A DNA stretch of 64,000 nucleotides from Apoda limacodes (Eukaryota; Arthropoda; Insecta; Lepidoptera; Limacodidae). Made by a program: the position numbers and the translations under genes. Shown one piece after another: positions 23,477-35,897 of the stretch (position 1 is the first letter of the stretch; the number at the start of each line of letters is the position of its first letter). The notes below the pieces were generated by a model. It made no database searches, was not told where the DNA came from, and worked only from the letters and a program-made list of their open reading frames with translations. The DNA lies in the NCBI GenBank assembly GCA_946406115.1, contig OX291562.1, positions 402,001 through 466,000 on the forward strand, read 5' to 3'.

Positions 23477-23480
<4 letters not shown>
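21141..23480. other. no gene recognised; repeat traces
   Basis: At 21595-21700 the words TATATGTGTATATAATTCTAC, GTGTATGTCACTG and AACGGCTGGACCG belong to a common short insect repeat. About 22019-22034 is a CTCG simple repeat beside a GC-rich patch (22200-22440). At about 23130-23200 AAAATTAAAAATTGTTTA is repeated in tandem and could be the simple-sequence tail of a minus-strand retroelement. No coding region supported. Confidence 0.45.
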
Positions 23481-23516
<36 letters not shown>

Positions 23517-23529
23517 CTGTGTGTGTGTG
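23481..23529. repeat. (GT)n microsatellite
   Basis: Nearly pure GT dinucleotides with two interruptions, followed by AT-rich sequence. Confidence 0.95.
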
Positions 23530-23821
23530 ACTATTAATTGATTATATGTGTGAAGTGTGCCTGTAAGTAAGTGAATGTGACATGCGTTAGTGTAAGTATA
23601 TATGACACATATGTATAGATATATGTATATATGTAAATAACATGTAAATATGTATTTAATAGAATATTTAAATATATACATAATTATATATTAAGATATA
23701 AGAAGAACAATATAACGATGATTTTCTACATGCTTTTATGATTTTTTTTTTAATTTTTTATTCAGCAATAAGAAGAATATGTTCGGTTTCAGTGTAGTCT
23801 AGAAAGGACAACCATGCTTTT

Positions 23822-23996
23822 AGGATAATTTTACATTTGTGATAAGTTTTAGGATACAAATTTAGGATTTTATTGTACAAAAAGGAGGTAAAAATCCTGA
23901 GTGATAGGTGCAAAAGGATGTACTAACCTTAACCGTACTTAAACCGTAATTTTTAAATTTGTATCCTAAAACTTATCGCAAATGTAAAATTATCCT
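23822..23996. repeat. foldback with 43-bp arms
   Basis: AGGATAATTTTACATTTGTG.. at 23822-23864 is the inverted copy of 23954-23996 with one mismatch. The spacer is about 89 bases. It lies directly past the 3' side of the minus-strand RT fragment at 24079-24632. Confidence 0.85.
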
Positions 23997-24078
23997 GGCT
24001 GCAGGATAACATAAGTTATCTGTTTTTCTTTTTGAATTATTTATAGCAGGATAGAATGTGAAATTCGTGTGGAATTTA

Positions 24079-24632
24079 AGAATTGTATTTAGAATAAATG
24101 ATTGCCGCACTAGGAGACCTAAATGGTTTATGGTACATGACTTTGAGAATAGATCTCTGTGCCCTTTCTACTTTAATAAGCTTAGTTTTACAGGCGCCTC
24201 CCCAAGCACGAATGCAATATGTGGTAACAGATAGAGCGAGAGCGTAATTAACAGATTTTAAAAGTTGTACATCTAGTGTGCATCGTAGGGTTTTGAATAA
24301 GTAAGTGAGTTTTCTCAGTCGAGATGTTAGATAGTCTATTTGAACTGACCAGTTAAGGTGATTGTCAAGGTAAATTCCTAGATATTTAATACTGTCTACG
24401 CGGTAGATCGCTGTACAAGAGCTAGCGCAAACAAGGTTAGTATGGCAGGTATGGGCAAGGAGAGATTCTGGGCGTCTGGTTGAGTATTTTTTTTTTATTG
24501 AGAACGTAATGAATTCTGTTTTTTGGACGTTTAATGTTATCAAGTTGACATTTAAGCAGTGTATGACCTCTCTCAAACCTGATTCAGCATTGTTTTGGGC
24601 ATCTGCCCAGGTCTCTCCATAAAATGAGAGAA
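24079..24632 (-). pseudogene. non-LTR retrotransposon RT thumb/C-terminal fragment
   Basis: An open stretch of about 180 codons with SFYGETWADAQNNAESG, LNVQKTEFITF, YLGIYLDNHLNW, LRKLTYLF and AWGGACKTKL, which are the block order after the polymerase FADD motif in Jockey/CR1-group elements. The polymerase motifs themselves are cut off at the 5' side (about 24632). The frame ends at 24076. It is 5'-truncated, as is usual for these insertions. Confidence 0.8.
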
Positions 24633-24639
24633 TGTAATT

Positions 24640-25960
24640 AGTTTAGTAGAAAATATAGTGTGAGTTTTGAGAATTGCTTACTATAGAAATGATTATATGA
24701 AGTAAGTTCTCAGCGAGGGTTGGCTGTGCCCAAACCAGCCCCAACCGTGGGGACGTGTATGGCTGATAAGGTAGTTAGTTAATATAATAACATGAGTAAA
24801 CAGAGAGTGAAGAACGTATTGAAATGACAAACTTTTGTCCGCACTGCCGACAGATCGAGTGATGTGTTCGACGAGTAAAGGCGGACGGCGCGGACATGCA
24901 TCGGAATTTTCAATACAATAGTATTTGATTTAATTTTTAATACTTTTCGCTTATACTGCGTTCATTTACCGCGTTGCATTAATATATTTACTTTTATTCA
25001 GAAAAATAATTTTTATTCTAAAAATATTTTGAAATTATGTTATTGCCATATCGACTGCGACGAATTCCGAGATTAATTCTGTAAAAAAAAGATATCTTCT
25101 GGTTTTCAGGTTCTGGATTACCAAGAGTCGAAGCAACGGAACGGTCTAGAGTACGAGTTTCACAAGCAACTGGTCAGTTGATGACGAAAACGCTTTCGTG
25201 TCCGTGGCACACAAACTCAGCGACCACGACGCGCCGCTCCCGCTGCTTGCAGTTGCTATATATCTAGTTGTTATTGCGATCAAAAGCGATTAACACAAAT
25301 TAAGAGCCAGGAAAAGCACATGAAGCAGTGAATGATAATAAATTGTTACATGTCTTCCAGACACGACACGACACGACACGACACGACACGCATATAAACT
25401 GTAGTAATTTCGTAAAAGTTTAGGAGAACATAATTCGGATAACAACTTGCACGTCGCGGTCGGCGTTTGGGTAGGATGGAAAAATACTTGCAAACTAATA
25501 GAATTGGATCTATCTTTATCCGTTAACAGCAACGTCTCTTTAAAGAATTATAGATTATCAAAATTAGATATTTGGGTAAAAACATGTTCTCGTTGCATCT
25601 TACTATGATCGTAGAAATTCACGTCGTAACTCTGTAAATACTTACGTCGATTCATTGCTCTGTTGCAAGTTGTGTTACGACAAACCAACAAACGTACAAA
25701 CACACTTTCGTATTTATAATATTAAGTATGGATATGGATGAAGGTCTTCTCAAGTACAACAACAAAGCTAACTTTAATTTGAAAACTAGTTCTGAAATGA
25801 GAGTAAGTAGCGCTATACATTAGTGACTAATAGATTAACCTACTTTATTATTGCGGTTAAAACTAAATAGGACAAGCCACGATACATTAATTGCTGAACC
25901 ATAATGTTTTGAAGCTACATTTATTAAAATTCCACCTTAAATATAAATCTAGACATATAT
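24640..25960. other. no gene recognised
   Basis: AT-rich with a GC-richer part at about 24840-24900. Contains the pentanucleotide array at 25361-25390. Nothing coding supported. Confidence 0.5.
25361..25390. repeat. (ACACG)6 microsatellite
   Basis: Six perfect copies of ACACG. Confidence 0.95.
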
Positions 25961-26455
25961 CAAATTTAATACCTTTAAACGAGCAATTATTGTATATATG
26001 TATTTGTCACCGTAAAATTGTAAATGCCGTTAGATTATAATCTACCTAGTGAGCTTGTATACTATGAAACAAAATGGAGCAGAAATCGCACTGTATAAGT
26101 CTTTTTGGGTGGGTTAGGTTCAGTTTCTCTTGTGATCGCATAGACGCGGAGCGAGCGGAGCGAACGAATCAAGTTTCATATAATCTAAAAAGTTCACTTT
26201 ATAATATTTTTTGTTTCAAAGTTTACAATCTAATTTTCTTAAATTTAATTTGCTGGGGTTTTCGGGGGCGATCAATCGACCTAGCTCGGTTTCATTTTTA
26301 GATAACGTCGCTTTATCCCTGTTTTCAGGCAAAATGATAAACTGAAAAATATGACTCTACCTGACATCTATTAGCGAGTTGTAATACTATTATTTTTACC
26401 ACTTGACAATAGATGACGTTGTTAAAAAAAACGAGCGAAGCTCGGTCTCCCAGAC
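25960..26455 (+). repeat. dispersed repeat, Helitron-like in appearance, copy 1 (interrupted)
   Basis: Starts AATACCTTTAAACGAG and, after an unrelated stretch at about 26000-26245, continues with TTTTCGGGGGCGAT, TAGCTCGGTTTCATTTTTAG, TTTTCAGGCA, ACTGAAAAATATGACTCTAC and TTGACAATAGATG. It ends near the small hairpin CGAGCGAAGCTCG. Copy 2 is at 29665-30040. The 3' hairpin recalls non-autonomous Helitrons, but I cannot show the required ends. Confidence 0.65.
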
Positions 26456-26694
26456 GTTATAAATATTAATTGGTAGATACTATCATGATATACATATATC
26501 ATGATAACTCTGGTTTAGATATACTAAGCTATATCAGACAAAAAACAGTTGAGTTTAAAATCCGTGACAATATACATATATATATATACACTGTTTTGAT
26601 TTATAAAAAAAACAAAGAAAATAGCAAAACATTACATTAAATATTCATTCAGGAGCAACCGAAAATTGTATTGCTCTATTGCTACATTTTTAAT

Positions 26695-27330
26695 ACCACT
26701 AAGATGGCAAACAAGCCTACGGTCCGTCTGATAGTAAGCGGTCACCGTAGCCACTTGCATCACCAGGGGTATTGCCGTTGCCGACCCCTCAAAAATCTAA
26801 TAACTTCTTTCTTCAAGAGAATTTACTACTGTAGTCCTTTGTGAAAACCTTGACAGGGAGCTAATTCCACACCCCAAGCGTTCGCTGGAGGAAGTTTCTC
26901 TGAACCCGCACTGTACGCGACCATGTCGGTTATAAAGTGTGAGAATGAATTCCCTGCCGATGGCGAGCGGTGCGATGGTAGAAAGTAGCCGTGGGCATCA
27001 TTTCGAAAAATTCCTCAGTACACATCCCATTGTACAAGCAGGATAGACGGGAGACGAGATGGATACACAGGGAGGCAAAGTCTCTCCTCAGACTTAAGGG
27101 CTCGATACGGCAAGTGAGTTTGGGAACGTCGACAATTCTCACAGTACGTCGTTGAACCGAGTAAAAAGGGCCATTCTGGTATCCGGGTGCACTTGCCCAG
27201 AGATGGCAGCAGTACTCCATATGGTGCAGAACTTGCGACTTGTAAAGCAGCAACTTGTACAGCAATGTGGTATCGACACATGCGGCTGAGTAAACAAGAC
27301 AAGGTGACACTACACACACACACACACAAC
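26695..27330 (-). pseudogene. CR1-like retrotransposon ORF2 C-terminus plus 3' UTR
   Basis: A 131-codon open frame from 27325 to 26930 gives LLYKSQVLHHMEYCCHLWAS, QRRTVRIVDVPKL, EPLSLRRDFASLC and FYHRTARHRQGIHSHTL, the conserved end of this family's polymerase protein. Beyond it, in broken frame, come the final codons and the 3' UTR to 26700. That UTR carries the tail with TTACTATCAGACGGACCG and GTTTGCCATCTTAG on the minus strand. It is 5'-truncated near 27330, beside a short CA-rich stretch. This is the best preserved member of the family in the window. Confidence 0.85.
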
Positions 27331-27399
27331 TTCACAGACGTCACCCACATATGAACGCACTCAGGTGTGTTCGTCACACCGACCTTCACCTTCGTCGAG

Positions 27400-28023
27400 C
27401 GAAACAAGTTATCAGCCGATCGGCGACATCCTCCCTTTCAAAAATAACCTTCAAATTTGCAGAAAGATTATATCAAATTTTAATAATTAAGACCAAAAAA
27501 TAAAAACCAGTATTAGAGTTAATTTCTGACTAGCGTTTCTTTGTTTTCGAAGCGTTCATTGTATGTTTGCAGCTGTGCCACTTGCATTGTGTCAATAAAT
27601 CTCGTAACATACCGCTCAGAAGACATCCCTCCCTAAATTTCCTCACCTGGAGCCACGACCTTCAGATTCCTGCCCGAAATACCTAAGCGGCGCACCCCGC
27701 ACCAGACGCCGAGGGCCGCGCTCGGCTACTAAATATAGAACATCCGGCGCCAGGACACTCCGGCTAATGCGTTCCAGCGCACTGTGGGGCCACGAACTGT
27801 CGTTGCGAAAGGGCATATGCAAATTATCTGGTGTAACCAACCCGTATAAAATATCTGAGCCTAAAAAGAACTTAATTAATGTCCCCGATGCAAGTGATCC
27901 GACGTAGAGAATAAATAAAGGAGCACAACTGTCAGAAGTAAACGCATTAGCACACAAACTGCAACCTTAAATAAAGTTTCGCTGGTACGAGCAACACAAA
28001 CTGACAGCACGACTACATTATCA
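27400..28023. other. no gene recognised
   Basis: Contains a GC-richer patch (27660-27740). Open frames on the minus strand here have no recognisable domain. Confidence 0.45.
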
Positions 28024-28653
28024 GAGAATAATAACCGGCCAAGTGCGAGTTGGACTCGCGCACCGAGGGTTCCGAACCTACCACCATTGACGTTCTTTAC
28101 AAACACAAATGAAAAAATATGTTTTTTATTTTATTTTTATATTTGAGTTGATTGAATGAAAAGTAAATTTCGGTTAACGATTTATGACGTATTAAAAAAA
28201 ACTACTTACTAGATCTCGTTCAAATCAATTTTCGGTGGAAGTTTGCATGGCAATGTACTTCAATTTTTTTTTCTCCTATTTTAGAAGTTACAAGGGTTGC
28301 ACGCATTTTACCACTTTGGAATTGTCTCTCGCGCAAACTATTCAGTTTAGAAAAAAATGATATTAGAAACCTCAATATCTATCCATAGATACCCCACACG
28401 TATGGGTTTGATGAAAAAAAAATTGTGAGTTTCAGTTCTAAGTATGGGAACACCCAAAATTTATTGTTTTTTTCTATTTTTGTGTGAAAATCTTAATGCG
28501 GTTCACAGAATACATCTACTTACCAAGTTTCAACAGTATAGTTCTTATAGTTTCGGAAAAAAGTGAATGTGACATACGGACGGACAGACAGACAGATACG
28601 ACGAATCTATAAGGGTTCCGTTTTTTGCCATTTGGCTACGGAACCCTAAAAAC
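28024..28653 (-). repeat. GGCCAAGTGCGAG/GGGTTCCGTAG dispersed repeat, apparently full length
   Basis: One edge is ACCGGCCAAGTGCGAGTTGG with CGCACCGAGGGTTCCG, the other TGGCTACGGAACCCTAAAA. On the minus strand the interior runs from GGGTTCCGTAGCC through CTGTCTGTC and GTCCGTCCGTATGTCACATT to GTTTGCGCGAGAGAC and CTTCCACCGAAAATTG. It matches 51183-51660 plus 52338-52485. It is about 630 bp and non-coding. Confidence 0.75.
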
Positions 28654-29664
28654 GTGACAATAGCCAAGTGTATGATATGACAGCGGAAAACACAGATGGT
28701 GTCCATCTGGTGGATCATGTCGTCGCTAGTTGCAGGAACGAGAGGATCAACACACACAATCACACAGTTTATCGAGTTTATAAAGTTGACTGTCGATCTT
28801 TCTACAAGTTTGATTGCATCATGTGACAAATATGTACGTACGTGAACGTATCCAACATTGCAGATCAAAGTAAGAATAATGCGTCTGGCACTTCATACAA
28901 AACACCAAAATGTGTACAACAGAGCAAAACTGTCAGTTAGTGTGTCAGTAGACAACAACTTAACTCACAACATACAAAACAGTTCGTTTATTTACCTACT
29001 ACCTACTACTACTAGGAGTACATTGGAGGCGCGCGCGTGACAACATTCTTTCTGTAGTCAGTCTATAGTTCCAGCTCGTTCGAGTATGGTCAACATAATA
29101 AGTAAATAGAAATGAGGCTAAAGAGACAACCCAAAGGGTATATGTTAGGGCATGTAATATCTGAAGTTTTTCAATTCCGAAATTGATTTCCGATATGAGA
29201 TTTTAATATCGGAAATCCGATACTAAAATCGGAATTGAACATATTTTTCATAAAGTTTAATTAGACACAAGATGTTTTAAATTATATTTTTTTGTAATCA
29301 ACATAAAAATAAAACAACTTCTGTGATGATTAAACCATAAAAAAAAACATAAAACTGTAATCAATTTTGATAAATATATTTAAAAATAGCACAACCTATT
29401 ATCAAAATCTAAATTTTAAATACCTTCTGAAATAACTTCACTAAAATAATCAAAAATAAAAAAAAAATTAACAAGAGAATAAAACTACTAATCCTGTACT
29501 ATTTATTTATTTTTTAGAAAACCCCTTCTTTTCTTTATAATGCTTTCTTGGAAACTCCTTCACTCCGATACTCTTCTGCTACTAATTAAATAAAAAAAAC
29601 TCAAAATCATCTTTAAAAAAAATTCAATTAGAAACAAATACAACGATACTACTTATTTACTAAC
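28654..29664. other. no gene recognised; small foldback
   Basis: At 29172-29237 CAATTCCGAAATTGATTTCC.. pairs imperfectly with its inverse ending CGGAATTG. The rest, especially 29240-29640, is very AT-rich with A-runs. Confidence 0.5.
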
Positions 29665-30040
29665 ATTATGTATCTAATACCTTTAAACGAGAAATTCTTG
29701 TATATATATATATATATACAAGATATATATATATATATATATATATATATTCTGAATCTCGGAAACGGCTCCGACGATTTTCATGAAATTAAGTATGCAG
29801 CGGGTTTCGGGGACGATAAATCGATCTAGCTAGGTTTCATTTTTAGGAAACGTCGTTTTATCCGTGTTTTCAGGCAGTGATAAACTGAAAAGTATGACTC
29901 TTTCTGACATCTATTGGCGAGTAGTTATAAGTAACACTAAGGCTATTTGACAATAGGTGGCGTTATTAAGCAACGCTTAAGTTACTTGACAATAGATGGC
30001 GCTGTTTAAAAAATCGAGCATGCTCGGTCCTCCAGGTACT
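29665..30040 (+). repeat. dispersed repeat, Helitron-like in appearance, copy 2
   Basis: Starts AATACCTTTAAACGAG, then TATA microsatellite (29701-29750), TGAATCTCGGAAACGGCTCC, GGTTTCGGGGACGAT, AGCTAGGTTTCATTTTTAGG, TTTTCAGGCA and TTGACAATAGATGGCGCTG. It ends after the hairpin CGAGCATGCTCG. Uninterrupted relative to copy 1. Confidence 0.7.
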
Positions 30041-30602
30041 ATGTCTTTAAGAGAGAAACTTGATAGTGCATTCTCAATAAATTAAAGGCTTCTAGCGTTT
30101 TAGCAAAAGCAAACTTCGGTGAATGCATCAAAAATATCCGCTTACTTTCAACTTAAACTTATGTAAAATACAAACACTCTGCACGCATGTTATTTATACA
30201 CTTATCACTCCTTCCGTTTTTATCGCATAAAAGTTAATAAGCTATAATAATATCAAAATAGGGAAAAATTGGCGTCCACATGCAAGGCCTTCCTATCTTT
30301 TCAGATTTTCTCAAATTCTTCGTCAAAAGTCATATCACATCTTGTAGTGGTTGGGTAGTTACTGTAATTGGATATTAAGAAAACTACCTCAACATAGTCT
30401 TTGTTTCTGTGACAGCTCCATTGCAGACAGAGTTTGCATTATATTTGAGGTTTAGGACATGCATACGCATTATATACTTTTTTACTCGTTGGTTTAAAAA
30501 ATTTGTCTCCTTTTGAGTAGGAGGAAAGGTAGGAATGGTACTACTGCTATTAATTGTCATCTTTTGTATTAAGCTTTGCAAGTTTAAGGCGATATATGAT
30601 TT
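30041..30602. other. no gene recognised
   Basis: AT-rich, unique-looking sequence. A minus-strand open frame at 30384-30626 shows no domain. Confidence 0.5.
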
Positions 30603-30985
30603 AAGATAATGTGTTTTGCTTCTCAAGTTTACTGAACACGAATTTCAATATTGTGTCTGCTATGTACTATACATAATGTAGTAGGTCGTATTCGCGACAC
30701 CAGTCAAAAAATCTAGGGACTGCCTCCATTTGATTCGGAGACAATAACTGACAAAGTTAGGAAGTCGTTCGGGGCGAGGCGACGTTGTACGAAGTGTAGA
30801 TTTGTCTTTCAATACTCTCGTCCTCGCCTTTCGTTAGCAGTTGCGCCAACTCTATGGTGCTTGAGGGTGCTCGTGCCCCCAAATGTTAAGTGTGTGCGGC
30901 GCTCAGCCCTAATATTTTATAGTTTAACTATGATTTCAAGGACTCGGGCCGCCCTAAGATTTTTTTAAGCAACGTTCCTTTTCAT
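30603..30985 (+). repeat. unclassified dispersed repeat, copy 2
   Basis: Partner of 1913-2305 in the same orientation, with GATAATGTGTTTTGC, ACACGAATTTCAATATTGTG, a GGGGCGAGGCGACG block and TATGATTTCAAGGACTCG. The copies diverge by many small changes. Confidence 0.6.
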
Positions 30986-31270
30986 GAAATTCCACTTTAG
31001 TGGAAGAAAGTACGAATAGAACTATTGTAAACGGACCCAGAACTCACCCTAAGTTCGGGGGTGCTGCGAATTGGGGAGCTAACTACACAGACTTATATTC
31101 ATGCCCTAGTATATGTATAACACTTAAGAGTGATCTTAACATAACAACAAAAATAATAAGGTTCTAAAATTTAGAAATTATTTAGAATATAAATAATACA
31201 ACACATCTGCTTTGCTTGTAAGCTATGAGACTACTCACTTTCACAACAGATTCCATTCTATGGATGTTAG

Positions 31271-31330
31271 ACAAAGGTTACACTGGTACACACACACGTA
31301 ACAAAGGTTACACTGGTACACACACACGTA
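31271..31330. repeat. exact 30-bp tandem duplication
   Basis: ACAAAGGTTACACTGGTACA plus CACACACGTA occurs twice in a row without mismatch. Confidence 0.95.
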
Positions 31331-34300
31331 ACAATTTAGAACATCTAAAACATAAGTAAACTTTATAACTCCTCCAACTCGGTAATACGAATTAAGTAAA
31401 CATATCTAAACAAAAAACCAAAAACTGACACAAACTCGTAGGTAACGAGGATAACCAGTATAACGAGACCTATGATCTGACCCGTTACAGCAACTCGATT
31501 ATTTTGCCTTTGACTCACGAAACCTTCACAAACAAGTTATGTCTCAGTTCTATCTGATCAACCTTCGCTTCGAGTGATCTCAGGACCCCGTGTGGTGAGG
31601 TACTATCGGCTTCTGACTTTGAAGACTTAGTCAAAGCTTAAGGTGAACGAGAACACCTTAGCGGTGCGCAAGACAAAATGCATATATTATCGGCGTTCGT
31701 TCCCGTGGGAAGCTCTGGTCCACGCCACGCCACGTCACCGAAATTGTAAACCGAAATTGTTGTATCAAGTCTTCTATCTTCTGACTATTAAAAACGATAT
31801 ATTCTTAATGCTAACACGAACTTGAATATTTTAAAAACCTACTCGAAATCAATTATTTCCGACTTATCCAAAGATAATATAAGACTATGATGTTATTTTC
31901 TCCGCAATAGAAACGAATCGATTACCGTTACACCGTACCGTATTACATATATGTACATAGGTAATATTTTTTTCACCTCTCCAACACTAAAAGGGTGGTT
32001 TTGCTCTTCAAAAACAGTAGGCAAAATCAATTTTTGCTGCGAGCGTGAGTCAAAGTAATGCAACGTTCAAATATTACCTTTAGGAATTTTGCGATATTGA
32101 AAAAAAAAACAACGTGGGATTGGTTTAGAAACAAATTTATTTTAATGAAAAACATAACTACATTGCATATTTTCGTTGTTGACGTACTTAATATTTATGA
32201 TTAGTAATACCTTCTAATAAGTTATGGCGTTTATTTCAAAAAAAATATGCTTTGTTTTCCATAATAGTGTCATAGAGTAAATTTCTGAACGCACGTATAA
32301 AAAAAAAGGTTAGATTGTTTTTTAACGTATTTATAATATATTGTATTTTTGAAGTGAAAACTTCTTTAGCGACGTTGTGCACTTTTGCTGTGATGGGTAA
32401 AAAATGTTAAACTCGCGTCAGGACATGTGACCTTTATTTACATTAGGTTAGTTTTTATTTTTAGTATATGGCGATTATGAGTAGTACAGGGAGGCTGGAA
32501 ATGGGATTTTAATTCTATGACAGATTGAGATGTCAAATATTCTACGTCAAAAAAGTAAATAAACAAACATTATTATTAATAATAAATAAATATGTATACG
32601 AAGTGATGGGAAGTAAATAGCTAGTATGTTTTCACTTCTGCCGGCACTCCCGGAGTGCAACCCGTTTTTTTTTTAAATAAATGACTCGAGATACGAAGAT
32701 ATTTCTTTTACACCAGAAGAGCTAAGAAAACAAAGTGTCAATGCTGAACTAAGCTTTTTAAATATCTTAAAGTATGGAATTGTTCAATAATTGGAGAGTT
32801 TCAAAAGGTGCTAATGCTAAAAAGAATAGTTAGTACCTACCTATTGTTTATTTTTTGATAGGACCAGAGTGTACTAGGTAGTATTTGTAAATTAGAATAA
32901 ACTTATTGCTTAATATGGCCTTCAGTGTGTTCCTTGCCTATAACCTATTTTTTCGCACTGGTAGAGATGAAAAATTGTATGTTTCACACGAGAGCAAATT
33001 ATTTTAGGTCTCGTGCCTTCAAATCCCTCGCTGTGCTCAGTGGTCTATATTAGAATCACTCGCTCGGTAGCTCTTGCCCACTTGTTGAACAAATAACTAT
33101 TGATCTCGGCACAAGTGCTACCCACCAACAGTATGCAAGTATTGTATAAAGTAATATGTCAAGGAACTAGCGAAATAGTTGTAGAAATCGAACAGTCTAC
33201 ATTCGTTTTCAGCTGCAGCTGAGCCTGCCCCGCACGCAAACACGCCGCACGCATGCACACCGCGCCGCAAAGCTCATAACTCGTAACATAACTCACCCAG
33301 ATCACTATCTAGTACAATAATTTAGTTTTTTCGATCACATAGTCATTATGCAACCACATTGTGGACTTTCCACGCTTAACGTTCAAGGTTCGTTCGTTTT
33401 TATGGACAATAACATAGTAAAAAATGTGTCATAGCAAAAACACAAATTATGTGAAGCAAAAAGCGTTCATATTCCACGTACCTCTGGAAATTTGTCGTAG
33501 AACAACAACTTGAATTTGAGGAAAATCGTATTCAAAAACCTGTCGCGTTCACCTTGACATAAAGATGGTAGGTATCACAACCGCTGAATTATACATGAGT
33601 AAAAAATAAATAAAACCAACCGATTGCCGCTATCGAAGAACATAGACGGTCCAAAACAGCTAAAAGTGAGCAACATTTAATAAAATGTTGAGTAAGATCC
33701 AGGCGACGAGAGGAAAGCGGTTCGCATTAAAATACCCAAATAGGAAGTCGCCCGATCGTTCTGCGACTGCGACATTATCGAAAGCGCAATTTCTCATAAA
33801 GAGAACGAGTCGGAACATCCGCTTAGACTTAAGGAGAATAAAACCTTTTCACTTGGCTAGTGGATGATTTTTCAAAACCGATAAACACAATCGTAATTTT
33901 CAACTAAAAGGCCAAATACCAATTTTTATTACTTTAAATATAAAAGTTATGACAAAAAAATGTACAAGTCTGTCTCTAGACTTAGTACTTTAGGCTGTGT
34001 GTTGATTGATATATTATTCAGCGATTTTTTTTACATGTATATATTCCGTGCAATCAAAGACGTAGCAAGCATAGAAGACTGGTATTCGAACCGGTGCATA
34101 AATCTTCTTGGACGGACTTTGAATTCACTATGTTAAATATAAGAAACCAAATTCACTTACGATACGAATGTAGTGATTGACGTTTAAAAAGAGAAACGTT
34201 TTATTACAATAACATCGACGTGTTTAATGTTATTGAAGTTGAAACTGAAATTGTTTATAACTAGTTCCCGTCGCACAAAACGAGTTTACAAATAACGCGT

Positions 34301-35897
34301 CTACCCAAGCGCGTCACTTGTGATGATAAATCTAATAAATGTTTACTGCTAGTTGCCTAATTCAATTCGCTATAATGCTTTATGAAGTTACATGAATAAT
34401 AAAATGTAATTCTTTTGCCATTCCGATGCGATCTGAAGCTATATTTTATCAATTACAAATTTATCGGACTGCGAACGCAGTAAATTAGCATAAATGTAAC
34501 AAGACGAATTATGTGATTATCAATACACACATTTGATGTAGACTGCAACGCAATGAACTGCTATAAATGATAACTGAGACAACTTTAAGTACTTTCTATT
34601 CTAATGCCCGGCTAAATTAAATAAAAGTAAAGTTAGAAGATTCAAAGCACAATATTAGTGTCACACGCATTACACAAAATGGTGTTGGAGGAGAACCTGC
34701 TTTACTAACGTATGATGATGATAATGCTTTGTAGAAATATTGTTCTCATTGCAGCATTACCTGTAGTTGGTTGATTGGTTAGTTGGTCGATATTCATGAG
34801 CAATTTCTATAAGTGACAGACACTCGAACAGCTCTAGTTACTCTTGCAAGTTCAACTTATTATAACGACACTGTATTACGAGAATACAACATGTCTGATG
34901 TACCAAGTTGCTACATGTTGCAAGAATGTTTACACATATCTAACACATAACGCATTTATTCGTGCTGCACGAGCACATCAGCTCCAATGTATCACAACAT
35001 TCATTCGTAATCAAAATCATATCGCAGCAGCAGCATCTCTGAAAACGCTAAGTAAAAAGACAACATATAGCGTCAAGGTGAGAAAAGTACTACCGGCTGC
35101 TGCGTTTGCATCATTACAAAACAAACGATGCGATCATGCGTCGCCCACTCATCAGTTGTCGACATTATATTACCTCTACCGTGATTTCATAAACAGAAAA
35201 TAGAGGAAATCGCGATGATAAGCACATAGATCAGTTTCTCAGAAATATCCGATGTAAATAAATGTGTCTGTGAGTGCCAAAGTGTCACCCCGACCGACAG
35301 ATTTGTTACGTTATTTAAAAAAAAGGGTTTCCAAGAATATTGCACAAAGGTAAACGACACGACATTATTCAAAGAATCCGTGCCTTGCAATTGAATTTCC
35401 TACAGTTACAAATAAATGTAAAGGTTAAACTGAATGTAGCTATGATAGAGAAGAACTTTTTACTTTAGCAATTTAAGAATGAAAAAGCGAGATACTTTTT
35501 CGATTTATGATTCGTCTCGTTTTTTGCCGAATATTTTTACATAAGTTAAGTACATGGTACATCGCGAAATAAGAAACACCTGCTCGTCTTTATTACTTAA
35601 GGAGGTGTATGTTTATCTATTTTAAAATGTTCGGAATGAATGAGATTAACACTGATGTAGGTGAGTAATCACCGAGAAATGCTGCCATTGTTTAAATTGG
35701 AGTTCATCAAGGCCGACCGCTGGGCCTCTAATGATGTAACACCACTTCAAATGTTTAACCCAAAGAGAACATTGTGTCGACGTCAATCAGCGTTTATCTC
35801 GTAACCTCCATACGGCGCGATGATATCATGATGACAATTCCAAACGATAAACTCGATACACTATGTAATGTATAGAGCAAATTAATTTAACGCTTAC
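31331..35897. other. no gene recognised; left side of the host exon
   Basis: Long AT-rich sequence with a GC-rich patch at about 33220-33270 and a CACTCCCGGAGTG palindrome at about 32645. An open frame at 34844-35203 (+) has no domain and composition like its surroundings. If the exon at 35898-36120 is real, this is its first intron. No second exon was recognised. Confidence 0.45.

Noticed and set aside
23454..23681. Threonine/histidine-rich minus-strand open frame
   Set aside because: It is a translation of the GT microsatellite and AT-rich flanks.
34844..35203. 119-codon plus-strand open frame
   Set aside because: No domain, no splice or promoter context, and composition like the surrounding non-coding DNA. 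Length alone does not support a gene.
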